Below are positions 7,228 through 16,364 of a stretch of 54,953 nucleotides of DNA, piece after piece. The notes under the pieces are model-generated. The model was not told the DNA's origin. It did not search any database and saw only the letters and a list, made by a program, of their open reading frames with translations. Source of the stretch: Bacteroidales bacterium (GTDB taxonomy: Bacteria; Bacteroidota; Bacteroidia; Bacteroidales; Muribaculaceae); contig CAAGDX010000009.1 of NCBI GenBank assembly GCA_900768685.1, forward strand, positions 1 through 54,953, read 5' to 3'. Each line of letters starts with the position of its first letter. The first letter of the stretch is position 1. Position numbers and translations under genes: made by a program.

Positions 7228-8190
7228 TCAGTCCATTACGTGAGCAGCAGCTTCCGCTTCGCGAATCATGTCCGCGTACTGCTCCGGGGTTAAATCTTGG
7301 AAATAATAGTGGATAGGATTTTGCGGTGCACCCTTGTAACGCACCTCGTAGTGCAAGTGCGAACCTGTGGATTTACCTGTATTTCCCACTCTGCCCACAA
7401 AGTCGCCGCGGCTCACTTTTTGCCCCTGGCGTACTTTTATCTCACTCAGGTGAGCATAGCGGGTCACATAGCCGTAGCCGTGGTCTATCTCCAGCAGCAA
7501 GCCGTAGCCGCTCTGCCACCCTGCGGAGAGCACCGTGCCCGCACCCGTGGCATAAACCTTTGTGCCAATGGCAGATGCGAAGTCCATACCTTCGTGGAAT
7601 TTCGTGGTGCCATACACGGGGTCAACACGATAGCCGTAGCCGGAAGCCATTTGCTTCATATCTTTTGCGGAAATAGGCTGGATTGAGGGGATATGCAGCA
7701 AGCGGTCCTGTTGCGTTGCCGCCAGTTCTCGCAGAGAGTCAAAACTCTTTATCTGCGTGTATATCAGTTTGTCCAGAAGTTCGGATTTCTCTATCACATT
7801 TGCCACAAGGTCGCCGTCGCTCATCGTTCTGTATGCCTCCATGCGTTCCAGTCCGGAATAGCGTTTGCTATCCGTGATAGGGTCCGCCTGCATCATCACT
7901 CGGTAAAAATTATTATCACGCTGAGCAATTTCGTCCATAACCTTCAGTGCCACATCCAGGCGATTGTCTATGCGGTCTATCTCCTCACGCAGACGCTCGT
8001 TTTCCTCACGCAGCATTTTCTCCTTGGGCAGGTCTATCCAATAGTAGAGGCAAAGGCATATCAGCAGTGCCACTCCGGAAAATTCAAACACCGTCTTGGC
8101 TATATTCCACACCTTGTCCCACCGTGAAAGCGACACTTTCTCGTAGGAGTCCGTTGTGGAATCATATTTGTAATATACCTTTCGTGACAT
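7228..8190 (-). CDS. membrane-anchored M23 (LytM-type) peptidase
   Basis: 320 residues. A cytoplasmic N-terminus of about 35, one membrane span at 36-52, a coiled coil at about 55-90, then the M23 domain (about 180-290) in the periplasm. The zinc ligands of the family are present: H199 and D203 in HEGMDFA, and HLH at 278-280. These metallo-endopeptidases cut peptide cross-links in peptidoglycan, and the intact motifs suggest an active enzyme rather than an EnvC-like activator. It is transcribed divergently from alaS and precedes merR by 4 bp. A TATTTTTG -7 element at complement 8233-8240 lies 43 bp upstream. Confidence 0.92.
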   Translation of the reverse strand: MSRKVYYKYDSTTDSYEKVSLSRWDKVWNIAKTVFEFSGVALLICLCLYYWIDLPKEKMLREENERLREEIDRIDNRLDVALKVMDEIAQRDNNFYRVMMQADPITDSKRYSGLERMEAYRTMSDGDLVANVIEKSELLDKLIYTQIKSFDSLRELAATQQDRLLHIPSIQPISAKDMKQMASGYGYRVDPVYGTTKFHEGMDFASAIGTKVYATGAGTVLSAGWQSGYGLLLEIDHGYGYVTRYAHLSEIKVRQGQKVSRGDFVGRVGNTGKSTGSHLHYEVRYKGAPQNPIHYYFQDLTPEQYADMIREAEAAAHVMD

Positions 8191-8229
8191 CTTTTTTTTA
8201 CATTTCTTATTAAACAGGCTTTAATTGAC

Positions 8230-8260
8230 TTGCAAAAATAATCAAAAAATAGTAATTTTG
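8230..8260 (+). promoter_or_regulatory. divergent promoter region for alaS and the M23 gene
   Basis: Plus strand: TTG at 8230-8232, 20-bp spacer, TAATTTTG at 8253-8260, reading into alaS at 8324. Minus strand: TATTTTTG at complement 8233-8240, reading into the M23 gene at 8190. The minus -7 element sits directly against the plus -33 element, so the two promoters may interfere. Confidence 0.6.
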
Positions 8261-8323
8261 CAGTCATTTAATGCATACTTTTTATAAAAATTAAGGTAAA
8301 AAATTCTAATCAACTATTATAAG

Positions 8324-10942
8324 ATGCTTACAGCCAAAGAAATACGCGAATCCTTCAAGGCTTTTTTTGAAAGCAAAGGACACCACATCGTGCCTTCAGC
8401 TCCTATGGTTATCAAAGATGACCCTACGCTGATGTTTACGAACGCAGGTATGAACCAGTTCAAGGATATTATTTTAGGTAACGTTGCTCCTAAATACAAA
8501 CGTGTGGCAGACTCTCAGAAATGCCTCCGTGTTAGCGGAAAGCACAACGACCTCGAGGAAGTGGGACTTGACACTTACCACCACACTATGTTTGAAATGC
8601 TCGGCAACTGGTCGTTTGGCGACTATTTCAAGAAAGATGCCATAGATTTTGCTTGGGAATACCTCGTGGATGTCCTCCACCTCAATCCGGAGCATCTCTA
8701 TGCCACCGTTTTTGAAGGTTCTCCGGAAGAAGGACTCGAACGTGACAATGAAGCTGCATCTATCTGGGAAAAACATCTCCCGAAAGACCATATCATCAAT
8801 GGTAACAAACACGATAATTTCTGGGAAATGGGCGATACCGGTCCTTGCGGTCCTTGCTCCGAAATTCACATCGACCTCCGCAGCGAGGATGAGAAAAAAG
8901 CCGTTTCCGGTGCTTCTCTCGTGAACCACGACCACCCGCAAGTGATTGAAATTTGGAACCTTGTCTTTATGCAGTATCAGCGTATGGCAGACGGTTCGCT
9001 CCAGCCGCTCCCGGCTAAGGTGATTGACACGGGTATGGGTTTTGAACGCCTCTGTATGGCTCTCCAAGGCAAGCAGTCTAACTACGATACAGACGTTTTC
9101 ACTCCGCTGATTGGCAAAATTGCAGAACTTTCCGGCAAAAAATACGGCAAAGACCACCATACGGATGTGGCTATGCGTGTTATCGCGGACCACGTACGAA
9201 CTATCGCTTTCTCTATCGCGGATTCTCAACTCCCGTCTAATGCTAAGGCAGGCTACGTTATCCGCCGTATTCTCCGCCGTGCAGTCCGCTACGCTTACAC
9301 TTTTCTGGAGCAGAAAAATGCTTTCATGTATCGCCTCATAGACACTCTCATCGAAAATATGGGCGATGCATACCCGGAACTCCCTGCACAGCGTGAACTT
9401 ATCATTAAAGTAATTAAGGAAGAGGAAGATTCTTTCCTCCGCACACTGGAAAACGGTATCAAACTCCTTGACAACGCCATTTCTCAGGCTAAAAATGCAG
9501 GCAAAAAGGAAATTTCCGGTAAGGAAGCTTTCGTGCTTTACGATACTTACGGTTTCCCGTTGGACCTCACTCAGCTCATTCTCAAGGAAAACGATATGAC
9601 CCTGAATCAGGCTGAATTTGACGCTGAAATGCAAGCACAAAAACAGCGCGCAAGAAATGCCGCTGCCGTGGAAGCTACAGACTGGGTGGTTATCCGCGAA
9701 GGAGAACAGCAATTTGTGGGTTACGACAGCCTCGCAGTGGAAACTCAAATCCTCCGATACAGAAAAATAAAACAGAAAAATCAGGAATTTTATCAGATAG
9801 TCCTGAACCAAACACCGTTCTACGCTGAAATGGGCGGTCAGGTCGGCGATAGAGGTACTCTCACCTCCGCTAACGAAAAAATAGAAATTTTCGACACCAA
9901 ACGTGAAAACGGTATGGCTGTTCACCTCTCCAAACGTATCCCGGAAAATCCGGAAGCTACGTTCACCGCAGAGGTTAACAAGGCTGCTCGCCTTGCCACT
10001 TCCTGCAACCACACCGCCACTCACCTCCTCCACCAGGCTCTCCGCCAGGTACTTGGAACTCACGTGGAGCAGAAAGGTTCTTTCGTTAGTCCGGACCTCC
10101 TCCGCTTCGACTTCTCTCACTTCCAAAAAATGACACCGGAAGAAATCCGCGAAGTGGAACGCATTGCAAACAGTCACGTCCGTGAAGCCATTGCTCGCGA
10201 CGAACGTCGCAATATGCCTATTGCGGAAGCTACCGCTATGGGTGCTATGGCTCTCTTCGGCGAAAAATACGGCGATGAAGTACGCGTTATCCGTTACGGC
10301 GAATCCGTGGAACTCTGCGGTGGTACTCACGTTGCAAACACAGGTAACATCGGTATGATTAAAATCATATCAGAGAGCAGCATCGCTGCCGGAATACGCC
10401 GCATTGAGGCTATCACGGGCGACAAAGTGGAAGGTGCTTTCAATCAGATGGCAGACACTCTCCACGAAATAGGCTCTATGCTGAACAATGCTCCGGACCT
10501 CATTCAGGCTATGCGTAAGTCTATGGAAGAAAATGCAGGACTTAAGCACCAGGTGGAAGAATATTTCAAGGAAAGAATAGAAAACCTCTCAAAAGCCGCA
10601 CTTGAAAAAGCTGAAACCCTCGGTAATGTCAAGGTAGTGAAAATGATAGGCGTGAGAGTGCCGGAAGTGGTGAAAAACGTTGCTTTCACAGTCCGCCAAC
10701 TCTCACCGCAAGCCACTGCATTCATCGGTGCTACCGTGGATATGACAGGCAAACCGCTCCTCACCGTAATGATTACGGAAGACCTCGTAAAACAAGGCTT
10801 GAATGCTTCCACTATTGTCCGAGAAGCCGCTAAGGAAATAAAAGGCGGTGGCGGCGGTCAACCGGGATTCGCACAAGCCGGTGGTAAAGACGCTGAGGGT
10901 ATCACTTCCGCAGCACAGAAATTACTCGACTCTTTTAAGTAA
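8324..10942 (+). CDS. alaS: alanyl-tRNA synthetase
   Basis: 872 residues, the usual length. It charges tRNA-Ala with alanine in the cytoplasm. The class II catalytic core is at the N-terminus (FFESKGHHIVPSAPM, MNQFKDIILG, TYHHTMFEMLGNWSFGDYFK). The editing domain carries the zinc/hydrolysis residues H563-x3-H567 (HTATH) and C665-x3-H669 (CGGTH). The C-terminal DHHA1/C-Ala domain ends with the glycine-rich GGGGGQPGFAQAGG. All key residues are present. It begins 64 bp after a good TAATTTTG promoter and is followed at 6 bp by a one-TM protein, probably co-transcribed. Confidence 0.98.
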   Translation: MLTAKEIRESFKAFFESKGHHIVPSAPMVIKDDPTLMFTNAGMNQFKDIILGNVAPKYKRVADSQKCLRVSGKHNDLEEVGLDTYHHTMFEMLGNWSFGDYFKKDAIDFAWEYLVDVLHLNPEHLYATVFEGSPEEGLERDNEAASIWEKHLPKDHIINGNKHDNFWEMGDTGPCGPCSEIHIDLRSEDEKKAVSGASLVNHDHPQVIEIWNLVFMQYQRMADGSLQPLPAKVIDTGMGFERLCMALQGKQSNYDTDVFTPLIGKIAELSGKKYGKDHHTDVAMRVIADHVRTIAFSIADSQLPSNAKAGYVIRRILRRAVRYAYTFLEQKNAFMYRLIDTLIENMGDAYPELPAQRELIIKVIKEEEDSFLRTLENGIKLLDNAISQAKNAGKKEISGKEAFVLYDTYGFPLDLTQLILKENDMTLNQAEFDAEMQAQKQRARNAAAVEATDWVVIREGEQQFVGYDSLAVETQILRYRKIKQKNQEFYQIVLNQTPFYAEMGGQVGDRGTLTSANEKIEIFDTKRENGMAVHLSKRIPENPEATFTAEVNKAARLATSCNHTATHLLHQALRQVLGTHVEQKGSFVSPDLLRFDFSHFQKMTPEEIREVERIANSHVREAIARDERRNMPIAEATAMGAMALFGEKYGDEVRVIRYGESVELCGGTHVANTGNIGMIKIISESSIAAGIRRIEAITGDKVEGAFNQMADTLHEIGSMLNNAPDLIQAMRKSMEENAGLKHQVEEYFKERIENLSKAALEKAETLGNVKVVKMIGVRVPEVVKNVAFTVRQLSPQATAFIGATVDMTGKPLLTVMITEDLVKQGLNASTIVREAAKEIKGGGGGQPGFAQAGGKDAEGITSAAQKLLDSFK

Positions 10943-10948
10943 TTGATA

Positions 10949-11596
10949 ATGAGCGAAGAAAGCACTAATAGGGAAATAAGCGGCAGCAGTGCCGAGCAGG
11001 AACACTGGAAAAGGTACATGCCCGGCAATAATGCCGAACCGCAGCAGAAAACAGTGTCGCAGAGCAGCGATGTGCAAAGCGACGTTGAGCAGCAGGACGT
11101 ACATCCGCATTATAAAACAGTGAAGCGTTCTGCCCCGAAAAAGAAATATTCCAGCATGATACTCATCGGGTGCGTAACCCTCTGTGTTATTGCTGCTGCC
11201 ATTGCTATGGTGCTTTCCGTAGCTTCACCGGAAGAACCGCAGACGTCGGAAGAACCGGAATACGTAGAAGTTGACCCCACCATTGAAACCATCAAACCAC
11301 TGGGAAACATCTCATTATCAGGCAATTTCGGCTCTGCCAAAATAGTTTTCAATTTTGATTCGGAAACCGGCTCCGGCGAAAGATTTTACGCCCTGCAGAG
11401 CGATGAAGTTTATACTCTCATCATCAAAAGTGCCGAACTAAACGATGACGGCTCATACACCGTACAAATAAAAGAGCTCCTCAAAGGTCGCATCGAAATC
11501 GGCACCTACACCGGTATCCTCACCCAAGACTCCTTCGTCGGAGAATACGCCTCAAATCACGGAGATAAACGCACCGTGAACCTTGTTAAGGAATAA
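10949..11596 (+). CDS. single-pass membrane protein, unknown function
   Basis: 215 residues from the ATG at 10949, 6 bp after the alaS stop; a TTG at 10943 in the same frame would add two residues. The N-terminal 65 residues are polar, rich in Gln/Ser/Glu and cytoplasmic. One membrane span at about 71-92 (MILIGCVTLCVIAAAIAMVL) follows a basic stretch (KRSAPKKKY). The outside part (about 100-215) starts acidic and proline-rich (EEPQTSEEPEYVEVDP), then forms a small beta domain (SLSGNFGSAKIVFNF, GRIEIGTYTGILTQDSFVGEY) with the look of a lipocalin-like or calycin-type strand pattern. No enzyme motif is seen. The position behind alaS suggests co-transcription, not necessarily shared function. Confidence 0.75.
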   Translation: MSEESTNREISGSSAEQEHWKRYMPGNNAEPQQKTVSQSSDVQSDVEQQDVHPHYKTVKRSAPKKKYSSMILIGCVTLCVIAAAIAMVLSVASPEEPQTSEEPEYVEVDPTIETIKPLGNISLSGNFGSAKIVFNFDSETGSGERFYALQSDEVYTLIIKSAELNDDGSYTVQIKELLKGRIEIGTYTGILTQDSFVGEYASNHGDKRTVNLVKE

Positions 11597-11775
11597 AGGT
11601 TAAAGGTTAGAGGTTAGAGGTCTTATTAGACCAATTAGACCTATTAGACCTATTAGACCAATTTCCCTAATTGCCCTAATTTCCTTAATTTCCCTAATTT
11701 CCTTAATTTCCCTAAATGCCTTAATTTCCCTAATTTCACTTGACTCTTGACTCTTGACCCTTGACCCTTGACACA
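11597..11775. repeat. imperfect short tandem arrays (7-nt, 9-nt, 7-nt)
   Basis: Directly after the stop at 11596 comes a 7-nt array (TAAAGGT, TAGAGGT units), then about 110 bp with a 9-nt period whose units drift from CCTATTAGA to CCTAATTTC, then a second 7-nt array (TTGACTC/TTGACCC) to about 11770. The array is open in one minus frame as REIKEIREI-like text, but this is a by-product of the period and not a gene. Confidence 0.8.
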
Positions 11776-11812
11776 CACTTTCCACATCACCCAACAAAAA
11801 AATGCATAAAAT

Positions 11813-12154
11813 TTTGCATTTCAAAAAAATATGTTGTATTTTTGCAAGAAATCACAAAAATTCTATAGCCTTATCGAAAACTTCTCTCACATACAACATG
11901 TTACGAGCCTCAGGAATACTACTTCCTACGGCACTTTTTCCGTGACAGGCTGTAGTATCGCCCCTCTCCATTCACATTCTTTAACATTCGGGCAAAATCA
12001 TTACCCTCCTCTTACGCTCCCTGACACCTCGCCGGGGAACGGTTAGCCATACCCCTACTTAAACATTCACTAATAACAATACAAATCATTTTACAATATA
12101 AATTACTACTCCATACCAACATCCTTTATTAATAAATTAAACACATAAAGTTCC
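11813..12154 (+). promoter_or_regulatory. promoter and about 300-nt leader of the beta-helix gene
   Basis: TTTG at 11813-11816, 20-bp spacer and TATTTTTG at 11837-11844 form a good promoter. Transcription from about 11850 would leave a leader of roughly 300 nt before the ATG at 12155. The first half is GC-richer and can fold (ATACTAC around 11920 with GTAGTAT around 11955, enclosing a small ACGG/CCGT stem); the last 100 nt are A/T-rich and unstructured. No riboswitch class is recognised. Confidence 0.55.
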
Positions 12155-15100
12155 ATGAAACATTTACTTTTTACAATATTAGCACTGCTCTCTTTCTCAT
12201 ATTCTTTTGCTGGAATAAACAAATGGGAAGCAGACTATGCCACAAAAAATACCACTCCAACGAGTGGTAGTTGGACATTCAACTATACGCAAAACACAGA
12301 CCAGCCCTTATCAGAACAACGCAGAGTAAATTGTATCCTTGATGGCACAACTTCAGGTACAACAAAAACAATCAGACTAACAGGTGATATAATGATTAGA
12401 TACTCTGTTTTCGTAGGTTCTCCTGTCTCAGGGGATAACAAACCCACTACTTTAATTATTGAGAATGGCACAAATGGTCCAGTACATATCTGGGATGATC
12501 TTGATAATAATCAAGACAACTACCATGCGGATAAGTTTGGCACACTATTCTCCGTTTGGGATAATTGCACACTCATAATTCGAGGAGGCGGAAAAGGAAA
12601 AGAAATCATAATTGGAGGAAACTACAATAACCGAGGGTTAATCACAAATTATGGTTTTCTTGAATCTTCCGGCACTTTTATTATGGAGCATACAATAGTG
12701 GAGCATGTAGCCTTCAACGAAAATAATGCAAAAGCCGGTGAATGTTCCTTGATAAAACTTCACCCGTGGGGTGCTTCTTTTTCACAAGGTCAAACAATAT
12801 TTAATAATGTTGAATTTCGCAATATTACAATGCCCGAAGGTGTTGGCTCTATTATGTATTGCTACGATGCCACACAAGGAGTTGCTTCAAATAATAGCAC
12901 AAGTAGCTCAATATCATTGACAGATGTACATATTCACGACGTCACTCAGGGAGGAACAGCAAAGGAAGCTATAGGAAACGGTGGACTAATCCGTTTTATC
13001 GGAGAATGGGTAGGAAATCTGAATTTGACGAGGGTGAAATTTGAAAATTGCACCTCGGGAGCAAGTTCTGCCGGAGTTTATTGGAACGCATTGGGGCGAC
13101 CCTCAGACCCTTGCCGGATGACCGTAGATAATTGTACATTTGACAACTGTCACGTAACCGGCTCGGGGCAAAATGCCGGTGCTATGCTTATAGAAGGTCG
13201 AGCCCGGTTTACAGGAGGTACTACTACATTCAAAAACTGTAGTTGTCCTAATTACGGAGGTGCATTATATATTCACAATTATTCAGGTTCAGAATATGCA
13301 CAAAACAATGAGGTATTTGAATATGACCTTGGTGAGAATCTCTATTTTTACAACAATAGTGCTGCCCATGGAGGTGCTGTTAAAATTAGAATTGATGATG
13401 GAGGTGTCAATCTTGGAAATGCATCGTTCAAAATCACTATAAATGGTGCAAAATTTGACGGAAATAGAGCTACAAATCAAGGCGGTGCTCTCAAAATTGA
13501 CCAAGCAGGTAACCGTACATTAAATCTAACGATAAATAAAGGTACATTCACAAATAATCACGCAACCGATTACAATGCCTCAAACGGAGATATAGGCGTT
13601 GGCGGTGCAATATATTCCTATAGAGCAAGTGTGTCATATAGTTCAGGCTTGGGAGCCGATGCCGTTTGTAAATTTTCCGGAAACAAAGCTGAAAGAAGTG
13701 GAAGTGCAATGTATATAAACCTGGCTTCGTACTTTAATATGAAAACTGTGGAAGCATACGATAACACTTGCACTCGTCACGACGGAGTTATATACTTGAT
13801 AAACTCTAATATGACAATGGATGATGGTAAGATATATAAAAACAGGAGTGCCGGCTGGGGCTGTGGAATATATATGAATGCTTCTACACTAACGATTCAA
13901 AAAGGTGAAATAACAGAAAACACCTGCAATAACCAAGGAGGAGGCATATATATGTACAACTCCACACTAACTATTGAGGATGGCAAAATAAATTACAATA
14001 AAGCATTAAATGAATTCGGAGGTGGAGTCTGTGTCAGGAAGTCAAATTTCATAATGAAAAAGGGCGAAATAATAGGCAATTACGCTAAAACTCATGGAGG
14101 TGGAATCTATTTTGATAATTCCAAAGAAAATGCAAGCGACACGGATTGTTTAACTGCAAGGACTTTCAAATTTTTAGGTGGTACAATCTCAGACAACACT
14201 TCCGGCGGTTTTGGAGGCGGTGTCTGCATCTATACAGGAGAACCTGACAACTCAACATTTGAGATAACCGGAGGTAATATCAGCAATAACACAGCTGCAA
14301 ATGGAGGTGGAATATATCTTAATGCATGGGCAAAATACGCAATTCCTTTGGAAAATACAAATATTGAGAATAATACCGCATATCTTGGTGGAGGTGTGCT
14401 AATGTACAATGGCACACTGAATTATAAAAGAGGACTTATCCGCTACAATAAGGCTATAGCCCGAGATGGTAGCAGCAAACCGAGTACTACAGGTACTATG
14501 TATCAAGAAAATCACTGCATAAACTCCGGTGGTGATGCTGTCAATCCGGAATTAAGCGGGATTGGTGGCGGAATTTACTCTACATGGGGCAAAATAAACT
14601 TTTTAAACACAAATGAAGGTTTCGGTATTTACAGCAACACCGCGGACTTTGGTGCCGATGACCTTTTTGCAAATGCACATAATTCCACTATGGACTTGCC
14701 AAACCCTTCCGGCATGACCGTCACGGGCTTTAATGTGCCAAACACTTCTCTTCACTGGTATGAGGACTATATAGTGGGCGATTCAAACTTTGATAAGCGA
14801 CCGAGCAATTCAAATCCGGGTCCGAACGAGCGTTATCGCACTTTGCTATATGACCTTTCTGATGATTTGAAGAAGAACATAATTACGCCGGGTGAAGATA
14901 ATTCAAATTACATTATGGCTGCTCTGGGCTACAACTTTGTGTATGCCAAAATCGCGAAAACCGGTTTGAAAGCAGGCGAAACAGCCATTATGAATATCTA
15001 TGAAGGTGACATTAAATCAATGTCCGGTGCCAAACCTTACGCACAGGTTGCTCTCACAGGCGATTCCTCCGGAAATGCTCAGCGACAAATTTTGCTCCAC

Positions 15101-15316
15101 CCCGGAACCTGGACCGTTGTGGAAAGCAAATGGAGCTGGTCATATACCGGCTCAGCCTCAGGCGATGGCACAAAAACAGTTGATAGTCTGCCCGCTATCA
15201 CTCGCAGCATCAATGAAAATTCCGATGAAAATAATCGCACTTTCTCCTTCTCAAACACAAAAACGGATACGGAGCATAATGCGGAAGAATGCGTGAAGAA
15301 TAAAATAAATTTGTAG
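12155..15316 (+). CDS. large exported right-handed beta-helix protein
   Basis: 1053 residues. Signal peptide at 1-19 (ends SYSFAG). From about 60 to 870 the chain is built of parallel beta-helix coils: repeated short strands with Asn/Gly turns and the signature G-G-(G/A)-(I/V/L)-Y (NNQGGGIYMY, AANGGGIYLN, AYLGGGVLMY), as in polymorphic outer-membrane proteins and Por_Pec-like adhesins. I see no pectate-lyase active-site set, so it is more likely structural or adhesive than an enzyme. Residues about 930-1050 look like a prealbumin/SpaA-type sandwich (GETAIMNIYEG, HPGTWTVVESKWSW, RTFSFSNTKTD). The end (EECVKNKINL) is not a typical T9SS type A tail. Surface exposure is inferred. It has its own promoter and is followed by a pair of palindromic repeats. 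A/T use is higher than in the neighbouring alaS. Confidence 0.85.
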   Translation: MKHLLFTILALLSFSYSFAGINKWEADYATKNTTPTSGSWTFNYTQNTDQPLSEQRRVNCILDGTTSGTTKTIRLTGDIMIRYSVFVGSPVSGDNKPTTLIIENGTNGPVHIWDDLDNNQDNYHADKFGTLFSVWDNCTLIIRGGGKGKEIIIGGNYNNRGLITNYGFLESSGTFIMEHTIVEHVAFNENNAKAGECSLIKLHPWGASFSQGQTIFNNVEFRNITMPEGVGSIMYCYDATQGVASNNSTSSSISLTDVHIHDVTQGGTAKEAIGNGGLIRFIGEWVGNLNLTRVKFENCTSGASSAGVYWNALGRPSDPCRMTVDNCTFDNCHVTGSGQNAGAMLIEGRARFTGGTTTFKNCSCPNYGGALYIHNYSGSEYAQNNEVFEYDLGENLYFYNNSAAHGGAVKIRIDDGGVNLGNASFKITINGAKFDGNRATNQGGALKIDQAGNRTLNLTINKGTFTNNHATDYNASNGDIGVGGAIYSYRASVSYSSGLGADAVCKFSGNKAERSGSAMYINLASYFNMKTVEAYDNTCTRHDGVIYLINSNMTMDDGKIYKNRSAGWGCGIYMNASTLTIQKGEITENTCNNQGGGIYMYNSTLTIEDGKINYNKALNEFGGGVCVRKSNFIMKKGEIIGNYAKTHGGGIYFDNSKENASDTDCLTARTFKFLGGTISDNTSGGFGGGVCIYTGEPDNSTFEITGGNISNNTAANGGGIYLNAWAKYAIPLENTNIENNTAYLGGGVLMYNGTLNYKRGLIRYNKAIARDGSSKPSTTGTMYQENHCINSGGDAVNPELSGIGGGIYSTWGKINFLNTNEGFGIYSNTADFGADDLFANAHNSTMDLPNPSGMTVTGFNVPNTSLHWYEDYIVGDSNFDKRPSNSNPGPNERYRTLLYDLSDDLKKNIITPGEDNSNYIMAALGYNFVYAKIAKTGLKAGETAIMNIYEGDIKSMSGAKPYAQVALTGDSSGNAQRQILLHPGTWTVVESKWSWSYTGSASGDGTKTVDSLPAITRSINENSDENNRTFSFSNTKTDTEHNAEECVKNKINL

Positions 15317-15410
15317 TGCCGTGGCATGCCACGGCATCCCAAACAAATCCGCAAATCACCCATTTGTAGTGCCGTGGCATGCCACGGCATCCCAAACAAA
15401 TCGGCAAATA
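15309..15410. repeat. two tandem copies of a 53-bp unit with a 20-bp perfect palindrome
   Basis: TGCCGTGGCATGCCACGGCA is its own reverse complement and occurs at 15317-15336 and 15370-15389, each followed by TCCCAAACAAATC. A third copy with part of the same flank lies inverted at 23271-23290. It sits between the convergent beta-helix and rsgA genes, where it could end transcription from either side, though no T-run follows. Confidence 0.85.
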
Positions 15411-15422
15411 GCTATTTTAGCT

Positions 15423-16364
15423 CTAAAATGCTTTGCGGTATTTCCCTTCCTCAAAGTCCTCAAGGATGCTAAGGTATGAGGCAAAGCGGGAGGCGGCAAT
15501 ACGACTGTCTTCCACTGCCTCACGGACAGCACAACCGGGTTCGTGAGTGTGAGTGCAGTCACCATATCTGCAATCCGCACTAATCTTGAAAATTTCCGGG
15601 AAATAGTGTGCAACCTCGTATTTGTTCATCTCGATAGTGCCGAAACCGCGTACCCCGGGTGTGTCAATCAGCCAACCGCCGCCGGGAAATTCAAACATCT
15701 CGGAGAAAGTGGTGGTATGCACGCCCGTGTCGTGAACATCGGAAATTTCTTCCGTTTTTAAGTCAAGTCCCGGGATAAGGCAATTTATCAGCGTGGATTT
15801 TCCCACGCCGGAATTGCCGGAGAAAAGGCAAATCTTGTCTTTCAGGGCGGCATTTAGGGCATCTATCCCCTCACCCGTCACGGCAGATGTGGTAATGACA
15901 TCGTAGCCGATAGACCGATATAGGTAGCAAACGGCATCAAGCAGCTCCTTATCTTCCTCATTTTCAAGCAAATCCACTTTATTTATCACCAATACAGCCT
16001 TCACGCCGTAAGCCTCCGCAGTGGCAAGAAAACGGTCGATAAACGTGGTGGCGGTAGTGGGGTGAATGAGTGAAATCACGAGCACGGCAATATCCACGTT
16101 AGCAGCGAGGATGTGCGACTCCTTGGAGAGGTTGCTGGCACGCCGAATGATATAATTTTTGCGGGAATTGATGGCGGTGATGTAGCCCGTGCCGTCATCG
16201 TTCAGCGACACCGTCACCACATCGCCCACAGCCACGGGATTTGTGGTGCGGATACCTTTGAGGCGAAATTTACCCTTAATAGCACAGATAATCTCGTCAC
16301 CGGAGTCCAAATTCCTCACCACATACCTGTTACCGGCATTTTTTGTCACCAATCCTTCCATCAA
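15423..16364 (-). CDS. rsgA: ribosome small subunit-dependent GTPase A
   Basis: 313 residues. This circularly permuted GTPase helps mature the 30S subunit. The order of motifs shows the permutation: G4 NKVD at 128-131, G1 GNSGVGKS at 183-190, G3 DTPG at 234-237. The N-terminal OB fold spans about 1-75. The C-terminal zinc knuckle has C265, C270, H272 (or H274) and C278 (CRYGDCTHTHEPGC). All are intact and the length is normal. The start overlaps the plsC stop by 4 bp (ATGA), so they are translationally coupled; a second ATG one codon later is possible. Confidence 0.96.
   Translation of the reverse strand: MMEGLVTKNAGNRYVVRNLDSGDEIICAIKGKFRLKGIRTTNPVAVGDVVTVSLNDDGTGYITAINSRKNYIIRRASNLSKESHILAANVDIAVLVISLIHPTTATTFIDRFLATAEAYGVKAVLVINKVDLLENEEDKELLDAVCYLYRSIGYDVITTSAVTGEGIDALNAALKDKICLFSGNSGVGKSTLINCLIPGLDLKTEEISDVHDTGVHTTTFSEMFEFPGGGWLIDTPGVRGFGTIEMNKYEVAHYFPEIFKISADCRYGDCTHTHEPGCAVREAVEDSRIAASRFASYLSILEDFEEGKYRKAF

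Noticed and set aside
8474..10330. Long 618-codon open frame antisense to alaS
   Set aside because: alaS is certain; the antisense frame arises from its codon bias and has no domain.
11600..11824. Small minus-strand frame with REIKEIREI repeats
   Set aside because: Product of the 9-nt DNA period; no start context, no family, and units vary freely.
12155..15316. Pectate lyase activity of the beta-helix protein
   Set aside because: No conserved acidic calcium-binding set or catalytic Arg pattern could be recognised.
15309..15410. Terminator made by the 20-bp palindromes
   Set aside because: No T-run on either strand directly after the stem; kept as repeat only.
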